Shown here piece after piece: positions 10,668 to 19,572 of a stretch of 64,000 bases of DNA (within the stretch, counting starts at the first letter, position 1; every line of letters starts with the position of its first letter). Below the pieces are notes generated by a model that was not told the DNA's origin, did no database searches, and worked only from the letters and a program-made list of their open reading frames with translations. Both the position numbers and the translations under genes were made by a program. The DNA lies in the NCBI GenBank assembly GCA_946965045.2, contig OX337232.1, positions 3,720,001 to 3,784,000 on the forward strand, in the 5' to 3' direction. This DNA comes from Epithemia pelagica (lineage: Eukaryota > Bacillariophyta > Bacillariophyceae > Surirellales > Surirellaceae).

Positions 10668-10681
10668 ACTTCCACACCCTG
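10668..10681 (-). repeat. hAT right terminal inverted repeat
   Basis: Reverse complement of CAGGGTGTGGAAGT, a perfect 14-bp match to the left end. Confidence 0.93.
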
Positions 10682-10689
10682 ATTCCCAC
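10682..10689 (+). repeat. Right 8-bp target site duplication of the hAT element
   Basis: ATTCCCAC, identical to 3923-3930 and directly abutting the right inverted repeat. Confidence 0.93.
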
Positions 10690-11817
10690 ACCGAATCTAT
10701 TCTATGGATTCCAAGATGGAATGATGTTGGGAATATCCATGACAATACCCAAGACAACTGTATCGTGGAAACCATTACTGTTCTGATTGTCTCCAGAAGC
10801 GTACGCCCATTGACAATCTGAAGACTACAACGGCTTACCGACTTCTTATAGAGAGCTTGAACACCTCGTAGGAGCAAGACCGAAGCGGTTTCTACTGACA
10901 ATAGGCTATGCTATCGTCGTTTGGTTACTAGTTTCGGGAGTAACTGGCCCAAGACGAGCCCTAGTTATGGAGTACTGTTTGGAATGCCAGCAGATAGACA
11001 ATTGATAGCGCTTATTGTTTCCTATAGTAGAAGTAGGAGGAGCAGAGTCTCGTGCCCTCTAAAGGTCATTTGTTGGAGTAGACAATGCCGACCATTGCAG
11101 GTTAAGAAAAAGAATGGAGTATTTCTCGACTACTAGGTAGGTCCAGTGTGGTATCTGAAAACGTCATGGCCATCCTTGTCACACGAAACAACGACCAAAC
11201 AACAGCACCCTATCTGTCGTGTGTGAAAGGAACGGTGCCTTCTCTCCCAATAATGCATCTTGAATGTGGTGCTCTTCGATACCATTAATATCATAGAGGA
11301 ACAAGAGGATTGTACCGATCCAGCGGCTGGGTAAAATCATGGAATAGTAGTAGACGAGGAGCCCTGATGGGGTCTGCACAATTCCAAGGACAGCATCCTT
11401 TCACCACAGATTGTTGTAGCAAGCTCTATATATCGATTCAGATGTCGATGAAATTGTAGCCTGCAACAAAACAGTGGTGTACTTGTACAAACCCGAAACG
11501 ACGAGAAACGGCAAACACATGTTCCGGCGCTCTTTCCAGAGAGTTTACACAGACTGCTGTACTCCCAAGATTTGTTGAACCATGACGCACACAAATCGAA
11601 CGGTTCTGGAATGGTCGGTACGGCCTCCTGTCGCAAAAAGTGTGGGCAATATAGAGGCTTGCATCCACCACCCTTCTCGGATCGTTGTGAACTTAAAGAG
11701 AACACTCACACTCACATAGTAGTATCGACCTTATCCGAAACTGTTGGAGTATACCCAGTACGTTTACTACTGGTGGGTTCTTCCCTTTTGGTTGTCTTTT
11801 GGTATGCTGGTGACTAG
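10690..11817. other. Non-coding 3' flank of glycosyltransferase pseudogene B
   Basis: No supported gene. Part of it (about 11030-11340) is the diverged partner of about 1990-2340. Short minus-strand frames near 11440-11700 show no recognisable domain. Confidence 0.5.
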
Positions 11818-13110
11818 CTACCCGCCGAACAATGGCATGCTCCTCGCCGCAGCACTACTATCGTTCGGATACGTTCCATTTGTTGTGGTCCCTGGCTTTA
11901 TCTTGGACGTGTGTTTGTGGCCTTGTTTCTCCTTGTATCTATGCGCGCCCTTGTTGTTGGCCATGAGGGCTGTCATGTCCTGGTGATAGGCGGGCGATTG
12001 GACATAAGCCAACAAACGACCCCGTTGTTTCTTGAGCCAAAAACACTTGGTCACGACGTGGTGCACATGGGTTGCCACCATGGGACCGGACCAGCCAAAA
12101 CAAATTCCCGCCTTGCCATTGCCTTTCCAATACCCTCCCTAGGGACGCAACTGTCCCTGAAAGGCCGACCAGGCGGAGCATCCTGCAACACGAGGCGGGG
12201 AAAGATGCATTGGTGAATAAAATAGGGCAGTTCGAGACACACATCCAAATGGTCCAGAGTGATTTGGACCATTTGCAGCAGGTGCTGGTAATAGGCGTGG
12301 GTCCAACGGTGCAGGACATAATTTCCGGGTCGAGCGGCCAGAAAAAAGTTGTCCACCATGCGTGCCGCGTGGGCCAGTTGGTTCTCGGGGTGTTGCGACC
12401 CGCCTCGAATATGACACGTTTCGTATTGTTGTAATTGCGAATGATTCAGGAGACTGGCCCCAAAATAGTAGGGAATGGTATCAAAGCCACTGCCACCACC
12501 CACCAGTTTGCCCAGGTAGTCTTCGAGGGGCCGCATGGGACAAATGGAGGTATCGGTATAGACTCCCCCGTACAAGGTCAAGAGTTCGGTCCGAAGCAGG
12601 TTGCCCAGTTTGACGGGGCAAATTCGGGTATCATGGGTCAGCCGTTTCCCACGGTCGTTAATTTGGGGAATGCGGGCCAAGTGCGCAAATTTGGGTGCCA
12701 CTTGCATGGCTTGGGTCCGATTGAGAATGCGAATCTCCCACGTGGGATGCAAGATTTGCCAGGCCTTGACGCAAGCATGGTCGGCCTGATACTTGTTGCG
12801 TGTCGAATTGGGACTGCCAATTTGTTCCAAATGATGGATCCCTTGATCCCAATACATCCAAAGGATCTTTGGGATACCATGAAGTGTCGTATTTGTCGTT
12901 GTAGTACGTGGAGGAGGTTGAATCGATGCGATGGACTGCGGTAGACTCGCTGCAGGAGACGACTGGTTAGTGTCGTGAGAGGACCTGTTGGTTTGGTGGT
13001 TGATGCTTTCCCCATTGTCGAGTAAAAGACTGGAGAGAATCATGGCTTAATCATGGCTTGTTCCTTGGCCAAAGAAGCAGAAGAGGTTTGTTGTTGGTTC
13101 CAAAAGTCTT
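11818..13110 (-). pseudogene. Glycosyltransferase copy B, multiply disrupted
   Basis: The central part (12150-13043) encodes the same family as copy A, including PKILWMYWDQG, CVKAW..PTWEIRILN and LYGGVYTDTSICP. Three lesions are visible. (1) At the 5' side an 11-bp tandem duplication (13038-13059) shifts the frame and places a stop just after it; copy A lacks it. (2) Near 12180 the frame shifts: AWSAF, matching AWTAY of copy C, continues in another frame. (3) A TAG follows LRP, where copy C reads RPHNGYW. The C-terminal CFWLKKQRGRLLAYV..SPAYHQD block persists in the shifted frame down to 11818. The membrane-anchor region upstream is degraded. Confidence 0.85.
13038..13059 (+). repeat. 11-bp tandem duplication disrupting glycosyltransferase B
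   Basis: AATCATGGCTT occurs twice back to back (13038-13048 and 13049-13059). The aligned place in copy A (about 3558-3580) has a single copy, and the remaining flanks align without gaps. Eleven bases shift the reading frame. Confidence 0.9.
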
Positions 13111-13525
13111 GTTGCAGATGGACGATACCTTTGACTCCAAAGGCGACAAGTTATAGGGAACCAGCTATTCGGAGCCATGTCTTCGTTTTGTTCGTCGTCG
13201 TCGTTGTCTTGTTGTGGTTCATGGAAAAGAGGCTGTAGTGGCAATGGCCTGTGGTGTTTTTGTTCCATGCGAGTGCCAATGGTTTTTTGTTTGAATGGGT
13301 TTTACGTCGGTATCCGCGACTGCCTCCCCCCAGGTCATGGTCATCTCGTTGGTGTTTTTGTCGAAACGAGAAAACTGGCTGGTCGTTTTCTTCGGCGTTC
13401 CATCACTCTCCCTATGGTCTTTCTTGGATCTAAAAAGTTTGACCACCATGGCCTAGAAATGTCATGTGTCATCTAAAGAGGGGACCGTAATTTGAGCTTG
13501 TGGTGCATCCAATGTCGAAGCAATC
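13111..13525. promoter_or_regulatory. Divergent intergenic region between glycosyltransferases B and C
   Basis: No gene is supported. It includes the degraded N-terminal region of copy B on the minus strand and, to the right, the presumed promoter of copy C. Confidence 0.45.
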
Positions 13526-14857
13526 ATGCCTTCCTCCTCCTTACCCATGCGCGGCTGCTTGGTCCTTGGAACCAACCAGACGATGAAATGGGTGCGGATA
13601 TCATTGTTCCTCTCCATTCTTTTCCTTTTATGGTGGCATGTACGACAGTTACAACTAGTCGTTCATCAGCAGCAACAACCATTTTGGAACCAACCACAAG
13701 CCGAATCGTCTTCTTCTTTTTGGACCAGCAAGGAACGAGACTTTGAAATCGTCCCAAGCGCCGACACTGATCAACAAAAAGAAGACCTGTTCACTCCCGA
13801 GACCACCATTAAGTCTCCTCCTCCTGCCGCTAGTTGGAGTCCACCACAGTCAATGTCATCGATTCACTCTCCACCCCTAAGTACTACGACAACCACGACC
13901 ATTCATGGTATCCCCAAAATCATTCGGATGTATTGGGATCAAGGACTCGACATTGCTGGTCTCAATTCCAAACCCAACAACAAGCACCAGGCCGACCATG
14001 CCTGTGTCACGGCCTGGCAATTCTTGCATCCCACGTGGGACATTCACATTGTCAATCGCACACTAGCCAAGAAACTGGCTCCCAAGTTGGCCCGGTTGCA
14101 AAGCATTCGGAAACCACAACCAAGGTCGTCCCGGATGGAGAAGGAGGAGAAGCACCGCATTTGCCCCGTCAAATTGGGCAACCTGCTGCGCACTGAACTC
14201 TTGGCCTTGTATGGTGGGGTCTACACGGATACCTCCATTTGTCCCATGCGGCCCTTGGAAGACTACCTGGGCAAATTGGTGGGGGACGGAGGCTTTTATC
14301 TTCCACCGCACTTTGACCTGGCCGGCAATATGAGTCGTTCGCAATTGCTGCAACACCACTACGAAATGTGTCCTGTGCGGGGACCCTCGGTCCAGGCGAA
14401 CCGACAATTGGCGGATCGGGCTCGCATGATGGACAATTTTTTTCTCGTGGCTCGACCACGACATTATATCATCCAACAATGGATGGACGCGTACTACAAG
14501 CGACTCCGAGACACGTTGCGAACGACTCGGGACACGACCAATGTCTGCCACACGTTGCCGTATTACATTCATCAATGCACCTTTACCCTTCAAGTGTTGC
14601 ACGATCCTCAGTTTGAACGAGCCTGGACGGCGTATCGGAACCGGATCCGACCCCACAATGGATATTGGCAACATGAAGATACAGAAGGAATTTGTTATGG
14701 AGGCAACCGCCATGGCACGGTGGCCCACAATTTGACGTATGTCTGGAACCAGTGTGTGTGGGTCAAGAAACAAAAGGGTCGCTTGTTGGACAATGTCACA
14801 TCTCCCGCCTATCACCACGACATTCTCACCCGGGTCCAACGAGGAGTTGCCCAATGA
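13526..14857 (+). CDS. Glycosyltransferase copy C (capsular-polysaccharide-synthesis/GT32-like)
   Basis: 443 aa, intact. The N-terminal segment WVRISLFLSILFLLWWHV (about residues 22-39) is a single signal-anchor helix, followed by a Gln/Ser/Thr-rich stem and the luminal catalytic domain. Motifs: PKIIRMYWDQG, CVTAW..PTWDIHIVN, NLLRTELLALYGGVYTDTSICPMRPLEDYL-type block with D-T-S in place of DXD, MDNFFLVARP, LPYYIHQCTF, and a final CVWVKKQKGRLL. It is opposite in strand to copies A and B. It marks the left end of the segmental duplication whose second copy holds glycosyltransferase D. Start alternatives are Met1, Met8 and Met20; all keep the anchor helix. Confidence 0.83.
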   Translation: MPSSSLPMRGCLVLGTNQTMKWVRISLFLSILFLLWWHVRQLQLVVHQQQQPFWNQPQAESSSSFWTSKERDFEIVPSADTDQQKEDLFTPETTIKSPPPAASWSPPQSMSSIHSPPLSTTTTTTIHGIPKIIRMYWDQGLDIAGLNSKPNNKHQADHACVTAWQFLHPTWDIHIVNRTLAKKLAPKLARLQSIRKPQPRSSRMEKEEKHRICPVKLGNLLRTELLALYGGVYTDTSICPMRPLEDYLGKLVGDGGFYLPPHFDLAGNMSRSQLLQHHYEMCPVRGPSVQANRQLADRARMMDNFFLVARPRHYIIQQWMDAYYKRLRDTLRTTRDTTNVCHTLPYYIHQCTFTLQVLHDPQFERAWTAYRNRIRPHNGYWQHEDTEGICYGGNRHGTVAHNLTYVWNQCVWVKKQKGRLLDNVTSPAYHHDILTRVQRGVAQ

Positions 14858-14922
14858 TTTCTTTTCCAGCAGAAACACGGTGACAAACGCAGGGACAGTG
14901 CCATTGCTCTCTAGAATGAGAT

Positions 14923-15180
14923 CACGTCGTGAAATGCCCAATTACTATATCCAACAGTGTACCTTTAGACGTCAGGTATTGCAAACTGCCGATTGTGGCG
15001 CGCAAGGTTGGACGGACTGTTGCCATTGGCACGGTGGCCCCAACAATCAACGGATTGTGGGGTCCAAACTGCCAAACGGTCCGAAACTTGTGTTTGCGGG
15101 GACAAACACGGCACAGCACATACCCGATAGGTTCACTGGCCGGCAACAAGTGTGTGTGTGGGTGGGTTCAAAATAAACGG
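14923..15180 (+). pseudogene. C-terminal glycosyltransferase relic 1
   Basis: An open stretch reads PNYYIQQCTFRRQVLQ ... GTNTAQ ... QQVCVWVGSK. It matches, in order, the LPYYIHQCTFTLQVLH ... CVWVKKQ segment of copy C that ends only ~70 bp upstream. There is no catalytic domain or start, so this is a leftover of a further tandem copy. A homologous relic follows copy D at the matching place. Confidence 0.65.
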
Positions 15181-15945
15181 GTTAGAAAGTGTGTGTCGGG
15201 CGTCGTGTGTGTTTCGATACAACCCCATGACCGCGCTCGTTTCCGATTGGCATATGTTGGTATCGACATGGAGAATGGAGATGGAACACACTGTGGTACA
15301 AAGGGACTACCTATAGCAGGTTCTAGTAGAGACCTTTCACGTACAGCTATTATATCTCTTTGCAAAAGAGAGTGAATGGTCCAACAAAAGGGACACAAGA
15401 ATACCTTGGTCTTGTCCAAATCCTTCCATGTTTGGGAACAAGAGCACAACACTCTTTGTGACAGACATACATCACTTGAGGTAGATGTATAGGATGGACG
15501 AGTCATGGTCACACAAAATTGTCCTTGTCGTCTTCAGCTGGATCATGAATGCTCACGAGAAAGATATAAGATAGTCAAGAGAACACAATGGTTCAGATTA
15601 GGACATGCATAATGCTCCCGGCAATCCGTCGATCCCATAGCAATATAGCCGGTGAACTCCATTCCTCCACACCGCCGTTTCTTCCTCCTCCTCCTCCCAA
15701 CCGCGTCTACTCGTAATCCTACAGGTATAAGCGTGGTACGACTTTTGCGTTTTTCTCATCTACCTGGGATTTTAAACTGTATGAAGCGCCAATCAAACGT
15801 CACCGTGTTCCGCCTCAACATGATGGACACACTGTGTCGTGCCGATTCCTCACCCCAAGCTACCCAGGAGTAGTTGTCCTGTATGCCGAATGAGACTGTC
15901 ATGTTGGCTCCTCCCCAAATAGAGTGCCTCTTGTCGGAATCATTA
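15181..15945. other. Non-coding, duplicated in copy 2
   Basis: No gene is supported. The stretch corresponds to about 31641-32334 in the second copy with many indels and substitutions (for example, the shared AGGTTCTAGTAGAGACC). It lies between convergent genes. Confidence 0.5.
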
Positions 15946-18892
15946 CTACGCTTCTAGCTTTCCAATCGTTTCATTGAATTCCCATTCGGGATCGACCGCC
16001 ATGGCCCAATTGAACTTGTCTCGCAACGTCTTGGAAAAAATCTTTTCGATTGGCACATTGTTGCGCTTGCACCAGGCCACCGAAATACGTGGATCCATGT
16101 AGTTAATCTTGGATGTCCCCAAGGAGACTTCCTTGTTGTCATCTCGTTGCTTCAAATCCAATTCCATTTTGGCAATCTTGGCCTCCCACGCTACGATCCG
16201 CTTTCGAACTTGATCCTTGGTGGGAACCTTTTCCCACAAGTGTGCCTTGGCAAACTTTCTACTGGTCAAATCCCGGCGCATTTGTTTTGCTTCTTCGTCG
16301 GCCTTGGAGGCGGCAATCTTTTGCGCATTGGTTTGGGCATTGTCTTTTAGTTTCTTTGCCTTGGCCAGTGCCGCCTTGACTTCATCGTCCATGGCTTGAC
16401 TGGATTTGCGCAGGGGTATTTTGGACGTTTCCTTGGCGACAATGTGCCGTCCAATGGCCTTGAGTTCCTTGCGTTGTTTCTTGAGGGTGGCAATTTTGGC
16501 TCCAATCGATTCCAATTGCGTTTCTTGTGCCTTGCTCACGGTCCGTTGATGGTTGCACAAGATTGCCACTTGACGATTGGCATTGTTGTACTCCACCACC
16601 TTTTCGGCTGGTGTCAAATTGTCCCACAGCGGGGAGGCTTCGTGTTTGCGGAGTTCTTCTTGCAAGGTTTTGGAGGCATTGTAGGTACGAAAGACCTTGG
16701 CCGTCAAACCATCCATGAACGTTTTCAAATGAGCATTCAACAAGGTCGGATTAATGGCATCAAAGACTTCGTCCGTCTTTTTCTTCTTTTTGCAAAAGGC
16801 CTTGAGATTCTCAAAGACTTGATTGCCCATTCCGCCATCGTTCGTGTCATTGTAGAGTGGCGCCCCGAAATCAATGGTTTGTTTGAACAACATGGAATCC
16901 TTACCCAAAAACTCCAATTCAATTTCTCGATTGTCTCCTCCTTGCGCATTGGGATCAAAGGTCAAATGTTCCAATCGGAGGGAACAACATCCCACGGTAT
17001 CGGCTTCCTCGTCAGTATCCTTTTCTCCACCCACACGCAAGGCCAATCGATCAATGACCCAGGTCGCCGTGGCCAATTGTTTGGTTTCCTTATCTTTGGA
17101 TTTCAAATCCTTCTTGTACGATTTGCGAATCTTGCTAATGTATTTGCACAAGAGGGCGGCCTTGGAATATTTGGACCGATCCGATTTGCCCTTGAAGGAG
17201 GATTGGGCCGCCAATTGCATGTATTTGGATTGACCATTGATATTTTCTTTCCACGTCGCCAACCATTGTCCCCGGGGGTCGTGTCGGACATCGCCCCAGG
17301 CATGTCCGGGCACGGGACACTGGGGAACGGCGGCGCATTCCGACAAGTTGATGGACACTTGTTCCGGCCAGACGCGCGATTTGAGTTTGCCCATTTTGGG
17401 ATGTTCGCCACGACCACGAAAGGCGCCCGGGGGTTCCATATTGTAATTTCCTAGACAATGGAAACGGGTAAGAGGAGGAATGAGATGAAACAGACGGTGA
17501 CCACACTGGATGCGCAACAGTCCTGACATGACAACGTACCAACTCGTTCAATGTGGCCGTCCACAATGGCAAAGCCGAATTGATGAAGAACTTGATTGCG
17601 ATCTTCCCTAATAACAATAATAGTAACAAGAGGCGCGAAATGCCGTGAGAAACAAGCACAGACACTCCGAATGCTGTGGTCGAATAACACGAGACACGTA
17701 CTTGTTGGCTTTTTTCTGTTCATCGGAAATGGCCTTTTTGATCACCTTTTGTTCATTTAAATGTCGTCGAATGGGTTCAAAGTCACACTTGTCAAAGTCC
17801 TTGAGCAGCTTCTTTTGGGCCGGCGTCAAGAGGGCGCGAAAATCGGCCCAAAAGTTTTGTATAAAGATCTTGGCCGTTTTGGGATTGCCCAAATGCATGC
17901 CCTCGGGATCCATGGCGGCAAAAAAGGTGGCTGCTTCTTCTTGATCGGCCGTCAAATCCGTCACGGCCTTGCCATTGTACCGCAACGGCACGCCGTGCGG
18001 AACATAGTCTTCGGCAAACGACACACCGGCGTGTTCCATAGTAGCTGTCGTCGTATAGTATTAGTAATCATGCACAAATCAAAATCATACGAAACAAATG
18101 AGAAGAACAAGAGGAAACCAAAGGTGCAATGAGAATCGTCTGGCCAATGCACCAGCAACAACAACAGTCCTGTCTCTGTATATAGAATACAAAGGAATCA
18201 TACGTACACCAATTGACTCCTTCCGCCAACACGGGTGCTTCCCACCACAAAAAGGCTTGCATGGCATATTGCAAGCGTTCCGTCTTGTCCAATTTTTTCA
18301 ATTCACGAGCCGTGGTGGTGGTGGTCGTCTTTTTCGTTCGGGCCGTGGTGGTGGAAGAGGATGTCACGGCATCGGGTTCTTTGTCGTCGTCGTGTTTGAC
18401 TTTGCGTTTTTTCGTCTTGCTCGACGTGGTCACGTCCGGTTTGGCACGGCGTTCGGAAGACGACGATTGGACCGCTTCAGGTTTGCTGCGATGACTTGTA
18501 CTCTTGACTGGACTGGGAACTACATCCTCATCGTCATCGTCGTCTTGCAACCGTTTCTTCTTCTTCTCCTTTGGTCTGTGTTTGGAAGCGACTTGGGCCA
18601 AGGGCATGTCATCTTCTTCGTCGTCGTCATCACTGTCGTCATCATCTTGGTTGTAATTCACTGCCGGTCGTTTGCGAGAACGAGGCTTTGGCGTTTCTTC
18701 TTCTTCTTCCTCGTCGTTATAGTCCATGTCTTCGTCGTCATCATCATCATCCTGATCCGGTGCTTCTTCTTCTTCTTCTTCTTCGTCGTCGCCGCCATTG
18801 TCCTCATCCTCATCTGGATCCGACGCCGCAGCATCTTCTTCTTCTTCTTCGCCCAATTCAAATTCTTCTTCTTCTTCACTGTCGTCCGACAT
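15946..18892 (-). CDS. TOP1: DNA topoisomerase IB, copy 1
   Basis: Four exons, spliced by GT-AG and checked for phase: 18892-18208, 18044-17702, 17607-17540 and 17450-15946. Total 2601 nt, 866 aa. The enzyme relaxes supercoils in the nucleus by single-strand nicking. The N-terminus is long and acidic with Lys runs (disordered, nuclear). The core follows with [16 protein letters not shown], the Arg-containing [17 protein letters not shown], and [12 protein letters not shown] Lys/Gln-rich linker leads to the C-terminal domain with active-site Tyr816 in [10 protein letters not shown]. All catalytic residues recognised in the family are present. The three introns are 163, 94 and 89 nt, with donors GTACGT. 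The coding sequence is nearly identical to copy 2 at 32335-35287. Confidence 0.93.
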
Positions 18893-19572
18893 GGTTCAAT
18901 CAATTGTGATGCGGATCGTACGAGACACTGCCACACACACAACTCTCTCACCACACTAGAGACTTTTACAGCCACAGATACAAAATACGACGGAGACGAG
19001 AGAAGAACGCGGCGCTCCGCAATCACACCATGGTTGTGGAACGACCTCCCACAACCGGCGCGCCCGCCCAGGCACCAGTCGCGGTTCGAAAGGGAGACCC
19101 GCGCGACTCGAACGTCTGTCTGTTTACCCGGAAACCGACGATAGCTATATAGCATAGTGTACTAGGTAGAGTCGCGCTTCGAATCTCCATTATCGCTCTA
19201 GTTCATAGTCAACGGGAAAAGGAACCACGAGGCGATTCCCTCATCCAAACCAATGGATAGAATAGATATAGAGAGAGCGATAGTTTGGAACCAACGATGC
19301 CACAATGAACCATCAAAAGGTGATCCACCAAACACACCATGAGCCAGTGAGTGGTTCCTGTGCCTTCTCTCGTACTCGTACGACCGATTCAAAGTAGGTA
19401 GAGGAGGCCGGAACCAAGATTGATATCAAAAGAACACATGTTTCAATCCTATTCTACCGATCCTTCACTTTTCGAGTTCTACGTTCACCATGGATGGAGC
19501 AACGTCCGTTGCGCCGACAACACCAGCGTCACATTACCATGTCTCACTGAGCTTGCCTTGAGCACAAAGAAT
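18893..19572. promoter_or_regulatory. TOP1 copy 1 upstream region, almost invariant between copies
   Basis: Non-coding. From about 18895 to 19630 it matches 35290-36020 with only two differences seen by eye (a 1-bp indel near 19193 and one substitution near 19208). The flanking exon and the 3' flank differ more. It holds the TOP1 promoter and the 3' end of the TPR gene transcript. TATA-like CTATATAG lies near 19144. Confidence 0.6.

Larger units (their letters stand above)
3931..10681 (+). mobile_element. Complete hAT DNA transposon carrying a DNA glycosylase gene
   Basis: The ends are 14-bp perfect terminal inverted repeats (CAGGGTGTGGAAGT at 3931-3944 and its reverse complement at 10668-10681). 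The element is flanked by an identical 8-bp direct repeat ATTCCCAC (3923-3930 and 10682-10689), the target duplication length of hAT elements. It holds two convergent long ORFs: a hAT transposase (+) and an HhH-GPD DNA glycosylase (-), whose stop codons are 38 bp apart. Both ORFs are uninterrupted. The AT-rich subterminal zones carry many short AAGTCAAGTT-like repeats. Intact ends, target duplication and ORFs suggest recent, possibly autonomous, transposition. Confidence 0.93.

Noticed and set aside
3931-10681. Glycosylase as a host gene that merely neighbours the transposon
   Set aside because: The target duplication and inverted repeats lie outside both ORFs, so the glycosylase is within the element.
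14063-14941. 292-codon minus-strand frame opposite glycosyltransferase C
   Set aside because: The plus strand encodes the conserved enzyme; the same shadow appears opposite copy D.
19070-19120. Possible tRNA T-arm (GGTTCGAA) upstream of TOP1
   Set aside because: No paired stem around the loop and no acceptor or anticodon arm could be drawn.
18098-19144. Plus-strand frame rich in Phe/Val opposite TOP1 exon 1 (also at 34499-35539)
   Set aside because: Antisense of Glu/Asp/Lys codon runs. The minus strand gives an acidic TOP1 N-terminus with correct splicing.
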